Part shown: positions 1-9,256 of the stretch, piece by piece
Numbering within the stretch: position 1 is the stretch's first letter
How the letters are laid out: each line of letters starts with the position of its first letter
From: JAGVSZ01 sp963716855
Lineage (GTDB): Bacteria; Pseudomonadota; Gammaproteobacteria; Burkholderiales; SG8-39
NCBI GenBank assembly: GCA_963716855.1
Contig: CAVQUV010000004.1
Span: 1-64,000, forward strand
Direction: 5' to 3'
Length of the DNA stretch: 64,000 bases
Position numbers and translations under genes: made by a program
Notes under the pieces: generated by a model
Told to the model about the DNA's origin: nothing
The model's database searches: none
The model's input: the letters and a program-made list of their open reading frames with translations, nothing else

Positions 1-414
1 ATCACCTTCAACGGGAAGTCGTTCGACCTGCCGCTGCTCCGCGCCCGCACCCGGCTTGCCGGCATCGAGTGGCCCGAGGAGTCGGCGCATCACCTCGACC
101 TCCTCCACGTCACGCGCCGCCGCCTGCGCGAAGGTTGGCCCGACTGCCGTCTGCGTACCGCCGAGGAGCGCGCGCTTGGCTTCGCGCGCGTCGACGACTT
201 CCCCGGCGCCGAAGTGCCCGCGGCGTGGCAGCGCTGGCTGCAACGCGGCGATGCGACCCCGCTGCCGCGCATCCTGGATCACAACCGCGAGGACCTGCTC
301 TCGCTCGCGGGGCTCCTCGCGGTGCTCGCGCATCCGACCGCACGCGAGGCGCCGCTCCTGCACTCGGGCGGGCGTCCGTCGATTGCCGCCGGGGCCGCCG
401 CCGGCGTGACGTGA
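1..414 (+). CDS. RNase H-like exonuclease domain protein (YprB type), 3' part only
   Basis: The reading frame is already open at base 1 and stops at 412-414, so only the last 137 residues are present. They begin with 'FNGKSFDLPLLRAR' and contain 'DLLHVTRR' and 'HNREDLLSLAGLL', the spacing of acidic and histidine residues seen at the C-terminal half of the DEDD-type RNase H-like domain of YprB-family proteins, which are predicted 3'-5' exonucleases. The N-terminal half with the first catalytic acids lies outside the window. The family assignment is from motif memory; the exact substrate is unknown. The downstream gene lies on the opposite strand, so the two are convergent. Confidence 0.7.
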   Translation: MTFNGKSFDLPLLRARTRLAGIEWPEESAHHLDLLHVTRRRLREGWPDCRLRTAEERALGFARVDDFPGAEVPAAWQRWLQRGDATPLPRILDHNREDLLSLAGLLAVLAHPTAREAPLLHSGGRPSIAAGAAAGVT

Positions 415-591
415 CGCGCAGGCGGTTACGGCCGGCGGTTGTGACGGACCCGTGCGCCCGCGAGGGTGCACCGGCCTCGACTTGGTCGACACCTCGACCG
501 AACGCAATTGGGCGGTCACGAAGGGGGTGCGTACGCTTTCGACCTGAAAGCGACCTTCGCGGAGACGCAATGCGGGAGTTTTCCCACTGCA

Positions 592-2266
592 TTAGCGCAG
601 CTCGCGCCGCAGGACTTTGCCGATCGGCGACTTCGGCAAGGTGTCGCGGAACTCCACATGGCGCGGCACCTTGTAGCCGGTAAGCAGGGACTTGCAGTGC
701 AAGAGCACGGCCTCCTTCGTGAGGTTCGGGTCCTTCTTGATTATGACCACCTTCACCGCCTCGCCCGATCTCTCGTCGGGAACGCCCACCACCCCGCATT
801 CGAGCACGCCCGGATGCGTCGCCACCACGTTCTCGATTTCGTTCGGATAGACGTTGAATCCCGAAACCAGGATCATGTCCTTCTTGCGATCGGTGATGGT
901 GATGTAGCCCTCGGCATTCAGGTGGCCGACGTCGCCCGTCTTCAGCCAGCCGCTCTGCATCACCTTTTGCGGTCTCCTCGGGGTTGTTCCAGTAGCCCTT
1001 CATCACCTGCGGGCCGCGGACGCAGATCTCGCCGGTGTGCGCCTCGATGTCGCCTGCACCGGTCCACACCGGCAGCTCGTTGAAGTCGTCGTCGCGGATC
1101 GAGACGTCGGTGGACGAAAAGGGCAAGCCGATGGTGCCGTTCCAGGGCATTCCGAGCGGATTGGCGCAGACGCCAGGCGAGGTTTCGGTCAGACCGTAAG
1201 CCTCCGTGAGATAGTGGCCGGTCATCTGCTTCCAGCGCTCGGCCACCGGCTTTTGCACTGCCGCGCCGCCGCCAATCACCACCTTCAGCGCGGAAAAGTC
1301 GAGCTGGCCGAATCCAGGCGTGTTCATGAGACCGTTGAACAGCGTATTGACGCCGGTCATCACGCTGAACTTCCAATGCCGAAGGTCCTTGACGAACGCC
1401 GGCAAGTCGCGCGGGTTGGTGATGAGCACGATCAGGCTGCCCCACTTCATGAACGACATCGTCGAAGTGAGGCAGAAGATGTGGTACATCGGCAGCGGCG
1501 CAATGACGATCTCGGCGCCTTCCTTGAAGGTGCCAGAGACCCACACGCCCGTCTGCTCGAGATTGGCGAGCATGTTTCGATGGGTGAGCATCGCGCCCTT
1601 CGCGATGCCGGTGGTGCCGCCGGTGTACTGGAGGAATGCGATGTCGTCGTGCGTCACCTTGATCGGCTGGAACTGCGCCGCCGCGCCGCGGGCGAGGGCC
1701 GCGCGGAAGCTCATGGCGCCGTCGATACGCCAACCGGGCACCATCTTCTTGACCCGCTTGATGACGAAATTGACGATCCAGCGTTTCGGGATCGGCAGCA
1801 GGTCTCCGACTTGGGTGGTGATCACGTGCTGGACCGGTGTGTTCTCGAGCACCGGCTGCAGGGTGCTGGCGAAGTTCTCGAGAATGACGATGGCTCGGGC
1901 GCCGGAGTCCTTCAGCTGGTGCTGCAGCTCGCGCGGCGAGTACAGGGGGTTGACGTTCACCACCGTCATGCCCGCGCGCAGGATGCCGAACAGTGCCACC
2001 GGATATTGAAGCAGGTTCGGCGACATGATGGCGACGCGCTCGCCTTTGGCCATCCCCGGCAGTCCTTGCAGGAAGGCGGCGAAATCGCGCGATAGACGCT
2101 CCAGCGTCGCATAGCTCAGGGTGTAGCCCAGGTTGTGGTAGGCCGGTTTGTCGGCAAACTTGACGACGATCTTTTCGAGCAGGTCCGGGACGGAGCTGAA
2201 GTGGTCGGCGTCGATCTCGGCTGGAATGCCGGGCGGATAATGTTTCAGCCAGATTCTGTCGACCAT
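592..2266 (-). pseudogene. fadD: long-chain-fatty-acid--CoA ligase, interrupted by a +1 frameshift
   Basis: Encodes an acyl-CoA synthetase that activates fatty acids with ATP and CoA. The frame starting at the ATG at 2264-2266, behind a 'ggggagg' ribosome binding site, carries the AMP-binding loop 'YTGGTTGIAKGAM' and the 'EAYGLTETSP' motif. It then loses homology after 'NNPEETAK'. The missing C-terminal part ('GWLKTGDVG', 'DRKKDMILVSGFNVYP', terminal 'SPIGKVLRRELR' with the catalytic lysine) continues in another frame at 592-963. Removing one base near 962-965 (aaaagg to aaaag) joins the two into a normal protein of about 557 residues. I infer a sequencing or assembly insertion more readily than true decay, because both halves are perfectly conserved. 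The gene stands alone, convergent with the upstream exonuclease gene and divergent from the hydrolase gene at 2457. Confidence 0.85.
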
Positions 2267-2456
2267 GTTCCTCCCCCGTCGTTTCTTCCCGAACGGCTCC
2301 CCTATGGGCGAACCCCTACACCTCGCTGGTACAACCAACTTCATGCCGGTCGCCCGGCGCGGGCCCAAGTCAGCACCCGGGATCGGCCTGGCCGCTTCGC
2401 TGATGCTCGAGCATTAGGGTATCGCGTTCACCGATGACGGCGCACCCGGCGCGGGC

Positions 2457-3716
2457 ATGACCAAGACGACGCACCTTCATCCCTCCGACCTGCGCGGGTT
2501 CGCGCGGCTCGCCACGCATGCGACCGCAGGACTGGCCGATCTCGTGGAGGCCATGCATCACACGATCGCCCGTCCGGTCGGCGGCGGTGGTCCGCAAGCG
2601 CCGGGCCGCACGCGGGGGCTCACCGGGCTCATCTACAAGAGCGTGCGCGGCGTGACCCGCCTGGTGGGCGGCGGGCTGGATGCCCTCCTCGGGCAGCTCA
2701 AGCCGACGCTCGCGGGACGGGCCTCATCGCCGGAACGCGAGGCCGTGCTGGCCGCGTTGAATGGCGTGTTGGGCGACTACCTCGTCGCGAGCGACAACCC
2801 GCTGGCGATCCCCATGAGCCTGCGGCGCGCAGGCCGACCTCTCGTGCTCGAAAAGGAAGCACTACTCGCAGCGATCCCGCAGGGGAGCGGCAAGCTGGCC
2901 GTGCTGGCCCATGGCCTGTGCCTGAACGACTTGCACTGGAACCGTCAGGGGCACGACCACGGTGCGGTGCTCGTCAGAGACCTGGGCTACACCCCCCTTT
3001 ACCTCCACTACAACACCGGTCTCCACACGTCGACCAACGGGCGCACCCTGGCCGGCCTGCTCGAGGCGCTGCTCCAGCAGTGGCCGCATCCCGTGCACGA
3101 CCTGGTGATCGTCGCGCACAGCATGGGCGGGTTGGTCGCCCGGAGCGCCTGCCACTACGGTGCGCTCGCCGGACATGCGTGGCCGCGGCAGCTTTCCAAG
3201 CTCGCCTTTCTCGGCACGCCTCACCACGGCGCGCCGCTGGAGCGCGGCGGCAATTGGGTGGACGCAATTCTGGGTGCGACTCCTTACGCTGCCCCGTTCG
3301 CGCGGCTGGGGAAGATCCGCAGTGCCGGCATCACCGACCTACGCTACGGCAACGTGCTCGACGAGCACTGGCAAGGCCGCGACCGGTTCGCGCACGCGCG
3401 GGACACCCGGCGATCCGTGCCACTGCCGAAGGGCGTGAAGAGCTTCGCGATCGCCGCGACGACCGGCAAGAAGCCCGGCGATCTCCGCGATCGGCTCCTC
3501 GGCGACGGACTCGTCTCGGTGAGCAGCGCCCTGGGGCGTCACGACGATTCCCACCGGTCCTTGTCGTTTCCGAAGTCGCGGCAGTGGATCGGTTACGGCA
3601 TGAGCCACCTGGACCTGCTCGGCCGGACCGAAGTGTCCGATCAGCTCGTGCGATGGTTTGGATCCACGCCCGGCGCCGGTCGTCCACCGACCCGATCCGC
3701 ACTGACGCGCGGGTGA
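2457..3716 (+). CDS. alpha/beta hydrolase, lipase/esterase-like
   Basis: A 419-residue protein with an alpha/beta-hydrolase core in its second half. The strand leading to the oxyanion loop reads 'KLAVLAHGLCLNDLHW' near residue 145. The nucleophile elbow 'VAHSMGGLVARSA' places the serine at about residue 222, and 'LAFLGTPHHGAPLERGG' follows as in PGAP1-like and bacterial lipases. A catalytic histidine is plausibly in 'GYGMSHLDLLGR' near the C-terminus. The first 110 residues are unlike the core and may form a helical cap. No clear signal peptide is visible, so a cytoplasmic or membrane-associated esterase acting on acyl esters is likely, but the substrate cannot be told. It is divergent from the fadD-like gene, which fits a lipid role only loosely. 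Confidence 0.75.
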   Translation: MTKTTHLHPSDLRGFARLATHATAGLADLVEAMHHTIARPVGGGGPQAPGRTRGLTGLIYKSVRGVTRLVGGGLDALLGQLKPTLAGRASSPEREAVLAALNGVLGDYLVASDNPLAIPMSLRRAGRPLVLEKEALLAAIPQGSGKLAVLAHGLCLNDLHWNRQGHDHGAVLVRDLGYTPLYLHYNTGLHTSTNGRTLAGLLEALLQQWPHPVHDLVIVAHSMGGLVARSACHYGALAGHAWPRQLSKLAFLGTPHHGAPLERGGNWVDAILGATPYAAPFARLGKIRSAGITDLRYGNVLDEHWQGRDRFAHARDTRRSVPLPKGVKSFAIAATTGKKPGDLRDRLLGDGLVSVSSALGRHDDSHRSLSFPKSRQWIGYGMSHLDLLGRTEVSDQLVRWFGSTPGAGRPPTRSALTRG

Positions 3717-3819
3717 AGGCGAGAGTCCTGAGATCGCTCGAAGCGGGCTCCGGCCAGCGCCGTGTCGATCTCTTCGTGCGTGGCCGAGCGCACGCCTGCC
3801 TTCTGCCCGCGTTTCGCAA

Positions 3820-4053
3820 TTGGACGCGGCTGCGCTTCCGTTCTCGTGGCGAGCCATCCTGGCTCGGGAGAATTCGACCTGGTTCGCGACGATCGCGACG
3901 TTCTTCGCCCTCGAGCTCGCCGGCGATTTCTTCGCCGGCCAGAAGCCGCACGTCGACCTCGGCTGGCTCCTCCTCTTCTCGGCAGGGCTGGTGGTCTACA
4001 TCGTGCTGCACTGGATGAAGAAGCACCATCGATTGCATATCGACGGACGCTGA
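3820..4053 (+). CDS. small hypothetical membrane protein
   Basis: A 77-residue protein with two hydrophobic stretches, 'WFATIATFFALELAG' and 'LGWLLLFSAGLVVYIVLH', followed by a basic tail 'WMKKHHRLHIDGR', so it is predicted to span the membrane with the C-terminus inside. No family is recognised. It lies between the hydrolase and the molybdenum hydroxylase genes on the same strand. The start has no strong ribosome binding site, so the true start could be slightly downstream. Confidence 0.55.
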   Translation: MDAAALPFSWRAILARENSTWFATIATFFALELAGDFFAGQKPHVDLGWLLLFSAGLVVYIVLHWMKKHHRLHIDGR

Positions 4054-4164
4054 GCGCCATCGAGCCGGTTCCGTCCCGCCCTCGCCCCGGTTCGATTCCG
4101 CGCGCGCTGTACCGCGCATCCGCAGGCGTAGAATCCGCCGGCAGCCCAAACCGGGAGGAGGCCC

Positions 4165-4650
4165 ATGGCAAAGCTCACGATCAACGGCAAGACCCGTGAC
4201 GTTCGGGTCGAGGACGACACGCCGCTCCTGTGGGTGATCCGCGAGCAGGTCGGACTCACCGGGACGAAGTACGGGTGCGGCGTCGCACAATGCGGCGCCT
4301 GTTCGGTGCACATCAACGGCGAGGTCCAGCGCTCCTGCTCTATTCCGGTCGGAAACGTGAAGCCCTCCGACCGCATCGTCACGATCGAGGGCCTCTCCCC
4401 CACCGGTACGCATCCGGTGCAGAAGGCGTGGGCGGCGCTCGACGTGCCGCAGTGCGGCTACTGCCAGTCGGGCCAGATCATGGCGGCCGCCGCCCTGCTC
4501 CGGAAGAACCCGGCGCCGAGCGACGCGGACATCGACGCAGCGATGACCAACATCTGCCGCTGCGGCACCTATCAGCGCATTCGCGCGGCGGTGCACATGG
4601 CCGCGGCGACGCCGCAGGGCGGCAGCGCCGATCGCAAGTCCAAGGCCTAG
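4165..4650 (+). CDS. iorA: (2Fe-2S)-binding subunit of a molybdenum hydroxylase (isoquinoline 1-oxidoreductase alpha type)
   Basis: The small electron-transfer subunit of a xanthine-oxidase-family hydroxylase. It carries two [2Fe-2S] clusters: a plant-ferredoxin-type N-terminal set in 'YGCGVAQCGACSVHING' and a helical C-terminal set in 'CGYCQSGQIM' plus 'NICRCGTYQRI'. At 161 residues it has the normal length. The ATG follows 'gggaggaggccc'. It is 17 bp upstream of the large subunit and almost certainly co-translated with it. No separate FAD subunit gene is nearby, which matches the two-subunit IorAB-type arrangement, in which electrons usually go to a cytochrome or another periplasmic acceptor rather than to NAD. 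The substrate (an N-heterocycle or aldehyde) is not predictable. Confidence 0.88.
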   Translation: MAKLTINGKTRDVRVEDDTPLLWVIREQVGLTGTKYGCGVAQCGACSVHINGEVQRSCSIPVGNVKPSDRIVTIEGLSPTGTHPVQKAWAALDVPQCGYCQSGQIMAAAALLRKNPAPSDADIDAAMTNICRCGTYQRIRAAVHMAAATPQGGSADRKSKA

Positions 4651-4666
4651 GCGCGAGGACCCCGCC

Positions 4667-6871
4667 ATGAAAAAGCAGATCCGCACCCAAGGCACGAGCC
4701 TCTCGCGCCGCAAATTCATGATCGACTCCGCGGCGGTCGCCGGAGGGGGACTCGCGCTCGGCTTCCAGCTGCCCTTCATCGCCGAAGCCGAGGCGCAAAC
4801 CGTGGCCAAGTCGGGCACCGAGGTCAACGCCTGGGTCGTCGTGCGGCCCGACGACACCTGCGTGATCCGGATCGCGCGCTCGGAGATGGGACAGGGCACG
4901 CTCACCGGCCTCGCGCAGCTCGTCGCCGAAGAACTCGAGTGCGACTGGCGCAAGGTCACCACGGAAAAAGTCAACGCCGAGGAGAACCTCGCCAGCAAGC
5001 GCGCCTGGGGCGAGATGTCGACCGGCGGCAGCCGCGGCATCCGCATCTCGCAGGACTACGTGCGACGCGGCGGCGCCGTGGCGCGCGTGATGCTGCTCCA
5101 GGCGGCGGCCGAGCAGTGGAAAGTGCCGGTCGGGGAGCTGACCGTGTCGAACGGCGTCATCACGCACGCGGCATCGAAGCGCTCGACGACCTACGGCAAG
5201 GTCGCCGCGGCCGCGGCGAAGCTGACGCCGCCGGACCCCAAGAGCATCCAGCTCAAGGATCCGCGGGAATGGAAGGTCGCGGGCAAGCCGCTCAAGCGGC
5301 TCGACACCGCGGACAAGCTGAACGGCGCCAAGATCTACTCGATCGACCTCAAGCTGCCCGGCATGCTTCACGCCGCCGTCAAGGCGTGTCCGGTGTTCGG
5401 CGGCAAGCTCGCGAGCTTCGACGAGGCGAAGATCGCCGGCCGGCCCGGCGTTCCTCGCGCCGTGAAGGTCAACGATTCGACCGTCGCCGTCGTCGCCGAC
5501 ACCTGGTGGCATGCGAAGACCGCGCTCGACGCGCTGCCGATCGTCTGGGACGAAGGGGGCGGCGCCACCCAGTCGAGCGCCACCATCGCGGCGCACCTGC
5601 AGGAGGGTCTGACTGCAACGAGCGCCTACGCGGGACGCCGCGAGGGCGACGCGCTCAAGGCGATCGAGGGCGCCGCGAAGAGAGTCGAGGCGACCTACGG
5701 CACGCCGTTCCTCGCGCACGCGACGATGGAGCCGATGAACTGCACCGCGCGCGTCACGCCCGACCGGGTCGAGGTGTGGCTGCCGACGCAGAACGCCGAG
5801 GCCTCGCTCGCCGCGGCCACCGAAGAAGCCGGCGTGCCGCTCGCCAACGGCGTGGTGCGCGCGCTCGATCTCGGCGGCGGCTTCGGCCGGCGCGGCGGAA
5901 CGCAGGACTACACGCGGCAGGCGGTCGCGATCGCGAAGCAGTTCCCCGGCGTCCCGGTCAAGATGATCTGGAGCCGCGAAGAGGACCAGGCGCACGACTT
6001 CTACCGCCCGATCTCCCAGTGCAAGCTCGCTGCCGGGCTCGACGAGAGCGGCAAGCTCGTCGGACTGCACGTCCGTCTGTCGGGACAATCGATCAACGCC
6101 TACCTGAATCCGCCCGCGGCGAAGGAAGGCAACGACGAGCGGCAGCTCCAGGGCTGGTGGAAGCAAGCCGGCGACGCGCAGCTCGGCTACACCGTTCCGA
6201 ACCTGCTCGTCGAGTACGCGATGCGCAACTCGCACGTGCCGGTCGGGCCGTGGCGCGGCGTCAACACGAACCAGAATGCGGTGTACATGGAGTGCTTCAT
6301 CGACGAGGTGGCGCGCGCGGCCGGCGCCGACTCGCTCCAGTTCCGCCGCGCGCTCATGTTCGACCATCCGAAGCACCTGGCGGTCCTGAACGCGGCGGCG
6401 GAGAAGGCCGACTGGGGCAAGCCGCTGCCGCCGGGCGTGCATCGCGGCATCGCGCAGTTCATGGGGTACGCGAGCTACTCGGCGGCGGTCGCCGAGGTCT
6501 CGGTCGGCGCCGACGGCAAGGTGAAGGTGCATCGCATGGTGCTGGCGCTGAACTGCGGCCACGCGGTCAATCCGGACCAGATCGCCGCGCAGGTCGAAGG
6601 CTCGGTGGCGTACGGTCTGAGCGCGACCTTTTACGGCGAGTGCACGGTCGAGCGCGGGCGCATGGTCGAGCTCAACTTCCACACCTACCCGATCCTGCGG
6701 CTCGCCGAAATGCCGAAGGTCGAGACGGTGGTCCTGCCGACCTACGACTTCTGGGGCGGCGTGGGCGAGCCGACGATCTGCGTGGTTGCGCCCGCGGTGC
6801 TCAACGCAATACACGCCGCGACCGGCAAGCCGGTGCGCAGCCTGCCGCTGAGAAACGCAAAGCTCGCATAG
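4667..6871 (+). CDS. iorB: molybdopterin-binding subunit of an aldehyde/isoquinoline oxidoreductase
   Basis: The 734-residue catalytic partner of the preceding iron-sulfur subunit. The N-terminus has a twin-arginine signal, 'SRRKFMIDSAAVAGGG', so the complex is probably exported folded to the periplasm. Family motifs in order are 'EMGQGTLTGLAQLVAEEL', 'FLAHATMEPMNC', 'LGGGFGRRGGTQDY', 'GPWRGVNTNQNAVYME' and near the C-terminus 'GGVGEPTICVVAP', whose glutamate is the expected catalytic base. There is only one Moco domain pair, with no fused FAD or Fe-S part. The start is behind 'gcgaggaccccgcc'. The gene is intact. It is a paralog of xdhB 17 kb downstream but belongs to the IorB rather than the XdhB branch, judging from the Tat signal and the two-gene layout. 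Confidence 0.88.
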   Translation: MKKQIRTQGTSLSRRKFMIDSAAVAGGGLALGFQLPFIAEAEAQTVAKSGTEVNAWVVVRPDDTCVIRIARSEMGQGTLTGLAQLVAEELECDWRKVTTEKVNAEENLASKRAWGEMSTGGSRGIRISQDYVRRGGAVARVMLLQAAAEQWKVPVGELTVSNGVITHAASKRSTTYGKVAAAAAKLTPPDPKSIQLKDPREWKVAGKPLKRLDTADKLNGAKIYSIDLKLPGMLHAAVKACPVFGGKLASFDEAKIAGRPGVPRAVKVNDSTVAVVADTWWHAKTALDALPIVWDEGGGATQSSATIAAHLQEGLTATSAYAGRREGDALKAIEGAAKRVEATYGTPFLAHATMEPMNCTARVTPDRVEVWLPTQNAEASLAAATEEAGVPLANGVVRALDLGGGFGRRGGTQDYTRQAVAIAKQFPGVPVKMIWSREEDQAHDFYRPISQCKLAAGLDESGKLVGLHVRLSGQSINAYLNPPAAKEGNDERQLQGWWKQAGDAQLGYTVPNLLVEYAMRNSHVPVGPWRGVNTNQNAVYMECFIDEVARAAGADSLQFRRALMFDHPKHLAVLNAAAEKADWGKPLPPGVHRGIAQFMGYASYSAAVAEVSVGADGKVKVHRMVLALNCGHAVNPDQIAAQVEGSVAYGLSATFYGECTVERGRMVELNFHTYPILRLAEMPKVETVVLPTYDFWGGVGEPTICVVAPAVLNAIHAATGKPVRSLPLRNAKLA

Positions 6872-6894
6872 CGGACGGCGCCGACCGACCTCGC

Positions 6895-7533
6895 ATGTAC
6901 CTGCCCAAGCACTTCGAGGAGACGCGCGTCGAGGTGCTGCACGCGCTGGTGCGTGCTCATCCACTCGCCGCGCTGGTCACGCTCGGCGCCGGCGGGCTCG
7001 AGGCGAATCACCTCCCGTTCGAGATCGACCCCGACCCGGCACCGTTCGGCACGCTGCGTGGGCACGTCGCGCGCGCGAACCCGGTCTGGCGCGAGCTGTC
7101 CCGCGGCGCGGACGCGCTCGCGATCTTCCAGGGCCCGGCGACCTACGTTTCGCCGTCGTGGTACCCGTCCAAGCAGGACGGCGGCAAGGTGGTGCCGACC
7201 TGGAACTACGCGGTGGTGCACGCCTACGGACCGCTGCGGGCGATCGACGATGCCGCGTGGCTGCGCGCGTTCGTCGAGCGGCTCACGAATCGACACGAGT
7301 CCGGGCGCGCCGCGCCCTGGCACGTCACCGATGCGCCCGCGGACTACGTCGACAAGATGGTCACCGCAATCGTCGGAATCGAGGTGCCGGTCACCCGACT
7401 CGTCGGCAAGTGGAAGGTCAGTCAGAATCGGCCGGCGCGCGATCGTCTCGGCGTGGTCGAGGGGCTCGAGGCGGTACACAGCGACGCCGCACTCGCGATG
7501 GCCGACCTCGTGCGCAACGCGAACGGGAGCTGA
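6895..7533 (+). CDS. PaiB-like FMN-binding protein
   Basis: A 212-residue protein of the PaiB / FMN-binding negative transcriptional regulator family, a split-barrel flavin-binding fold. It starts with 'MYLPKHFEE', typical for the family. It contains 'ALVTLGAGGLEANHLPF', the 'VSPSWYPSK' and 'VPTWNYAVVHAYG' segments and 'VGIEVPVTRLVGKWKVSQ', which are the best conserved stretches. The start was taken at this methionine because homology begins there; the frame is open further upstream inside iorB. In Bacillus PaiB is linked to repression of protease and sporulation genes. In proteobacteria the role is mostly unknown and an oxidoreductase role is possible. The gene lies 23 bp after iorB on the same strand. 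Confidence 0.8.
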   Translation: MYLPKHFEETRVEVLHALVRAHPLAALVTLGAGGLEANHLPFEIDPDPAPFGTLRGHVARANPVWRELSRGADALAIFQGPATYVSPSWYPSKQDGGKVVPTWNYAVVHAYGPLRAIDDAAWLRAFVERLTNRHESGRAAPWHVTDAPADYVDKMVTAIVGIEVPVTRLVGKWKVSQNRPARDRLGVVEGLEAVHSDAALAMADLVRNANGS

Positions 7534-7678
7534 TCCGCGCGAACCAATTCGCGCGCCGGTGGTCGTTCTAGAGGGGCTGGCAACCGGCCCCGTGTCGTCG
7601 GGCCCCGACACGAACCGATGTCGGGGACCCGGATCTCAGGCGCGCCTCCGCGGCGCAACCACACCAGGAGAGTCCTGA

Positions 7679-8155
7679 ATGCCCGTCAAACCCATCCCCG
7701 CTGGTTACCATTCCGTGACGCCGTACCTCGCGATCAGGCAGGCCGCCGATGCAATCGAGTTCTACAAGCGCGCGTTCGGCGCGAAGGAGCGCCTGCGCCT
7801 GAGCGCACCCGGCGGCAAGGTTGGACACGCGGAGCTCGAGATCGGCGATGCGGTCGTGATGATCGCCGACGAGTGTCCCGAGATGGACTTCCGCAGCCCC
7901 GATCACTACGGCGGCTCGGCCGTCAGCCTGCATCTTTACGTGAAGGACGTCGATGCGAGCTTTCGCCGCGCCACCGAGGCCGGCGGGAAGCCCTTGCGTC
8001 CGGTACAGGATCAGTTCTACGGCGACCGCACCGGCACGATCCGCGACCCGTTCGGACACGTCTGGCACCTCGCGACGCACAAGGAGGACCTGACGCCCGA
8101 AGAGCTCGAGAGGCGTGCCCGAGCCATGTTCGACAAGGACAAAGCGAAGGCGTAG
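7679..8155 (+). CDS. VOC family protein, PhnB-like
   Basis: A 158-residue vicinal-oxygen-chelate fold protein of the PhnB/glyoxalase-like branch. The sequence shows two beta-alpha-beta-beta-beta halves: 'GYHSVTPYLAIRQAADAIE' and 'YKRAFGAKERLRL' in the first, and 'VSLHLYVKDVDASFRRATE', 'YGDRTGTIRDPFGHVWHLA' in the second. The family includes 3-demethylubiquinone methyltransferase-like and bleomycin-resistance-like proteins. No catalytic function can be assigned from motifs. The ATG is preceded by 'accaggagagtcctga', a good ribosome binding site. Confidence 0.8.
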   Translation: MPVKPIPAGYHSVTPYLAIRQAADAIEFYKRAFGAKERLRLSAPGGKVGHAELEIGDAVVMIADECPEMDFRSPDHYGGSAVSLHLYVKDVDASFRRATEAGGKPLRPVQDQFYGDRTGTIRDPFGHVWHLATHKEDLTPEELERRARAMFDKDKAKA

Positions 8156-8165
8156 GACCGCGTAC

Positions 8166-8381
8166 TCATCGCAACCAGCTCACCGCCCAGGCGATGAGCT
8201 GTTTTGCGATGAAGCCGAGGATCCCGAACGCAAGCACGAAGAACAGCACGAACGTGCCGAAGCGCCCGGCCTCGGACTTCTTCGCGAGGTCCCAGATGAT
8301 GAACAGCATGAACAGCATGAAGCCGCTCAGGCCGAACGTCAGCCCGAACTCGGCGATCTGCTCTTCGGTGAAGCCGAACAT
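8166..8381 (-). CDS. DUF2788 domain small membrane protein
   Basis: A 71-residue protein beginning 'MFGFTEEQIAEFGLTFGL' with two transmembrane segments ('GFMLFMLFIIWDLAKKSE' and 'FVLFFVLAFGILGFIAKQLI'). Length and pattern match the DUF2788 family found almost only in beta- and gammaproteobacteria. Function is unknown. It lies 13 bp downstream of the DUF2189 gene on the same strand and is probably co-transcribed with it. Confidence 0.8.
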   Translation of the reverse strand: MFGFTEEQIAEFGLTFGLSGFMLFMLFIIWDLAKKSEAGRFGTFVLFFVLAFGILGFIAKQLIAWAVSWLR

Positions 8382-8394
8382 CTGACCCGGCCGC

Positions 8395-9189
8395 TCAGGC
8401 CCGCAGCGGGAGCGCCGTTGCGTCCACCACGTCGCGATAGGCGTGCCAGGTCGCGTGCCCGACGACGGGGATCACGATCACGAAGCCGACCAGGAACGTG
8501 GCGAGCGAGAGGCCCGTGGCCACCATGATGAGCGTGGCCCAGAGCGCCATCGCAAGCGGGTTCTCGCCGACCGCGCGCACGCTCGTGAGGAGCGCGCTCG
8601 CCATGTCGATGTCGCGATCGAGCAGCAGCGGCGCGGACACCACCGTCGCGGCGAACACGAGCGCCGCGCCGATCCCGCCGAGGGTGATCCAAACCGGGAA
8701 CAGGTTCGAGCCCTCCGACAGAATGACGTGACGCAGCACGCTCTCGAGGCCGGTGATCGGCGCCTTGACGAAGAGCGCGAAGAGCACTGCGGACACCAGC
8801 ACCCAAAGCGTTCCCGCGAGCACCAGGATCAACCCGAGCCACACCAGCGGGCGCGTGCCGCGCCGCCACGCCGCGGCCGCCTCCCTCAGCGTCGCGCGCT
8901 CGCCGCGCTCGAGGCGGCGGCTGAGCTCGTAGAGCCCGGTCGCAAGGATCGGCCCGACGAGGAGGAAGCCGGAGACCGCGCCCGGCAGCAGGTACCAGTA
9001 GCGGGCAGTGACCGCGAGGATCGCGAGCCCACCGAGGAGCACGAGCACGCCGTGGCACAGGCTTGCGCCCGGCGTGCGTATGAAATCGCGCCACCCGAGC
9101 GCGAGCCAGCGGAGCGGCGCCGTCACCGGCACCTTGCGCACCGTCGCAGAGGTCAGGCCCGTAGGGGGCGGGTCAGCGTTCGTCGGCAT
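8395..9189 (-). CDS. DUF2189 domain membrane protein
   Basis: A 264-residue integral membrane protein. The start was placed at the ATG at 9187-9189 ('MPTNADPPPTG'); the frame is open further upstream but without homology. It has about six hydrophobic segments. Typical DUF2189 features visible are 'PLRWLALGWRDFIRTPGASL' near the N-terminus, 'GPILATGLYELSRRLERGE' and 'VVIVIPVVGHATWHAYRD'-like text at the C-terminus (here 'VIPVVGHATWHAYRDVVD'). Function is unknown; members are often near cytochrome oxidase or respiratory genes. It forms a two-gene unit with the DUF2788 protein and is divergent from the secreted protein gene at 9257. Confidence 0.8.
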   Translation of the reverse strand: MPTNADPPPTGLTSATVRKVPVTAPLRWLALGWRDFIRTPGASLCHGVLVLLGGLAILAVTARYWYLLPGAVSGFLLVGPILATGLYELSRRLERGERATLREAAAAWRRGTRPLVWLGLILVLAGTLWVLVSAVLFALFVKAPITGLESVLRHVILSEGSNLFPVWITLGGIGAALVFAATVVSAPLLLDRDIDMASALLTSVRAVGENPLAMALWATLIMVATGLSLATFLVGFVIVIPVVGHATWHAYRDVVDATALPLRA

Positions 9190-9256
9190 TGTCGAAACGC
9201 GTGCTTGACAGACCGTTCTTCCCGGCCGCACGCTGCCTTGAGGAGGGGAGGATACG

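Noticed and set aside
7569..7630. GC-rich hairpins after the PaiB-like gene as a terminator
   Set aside because: Stems are imperfect and no T-run follows.
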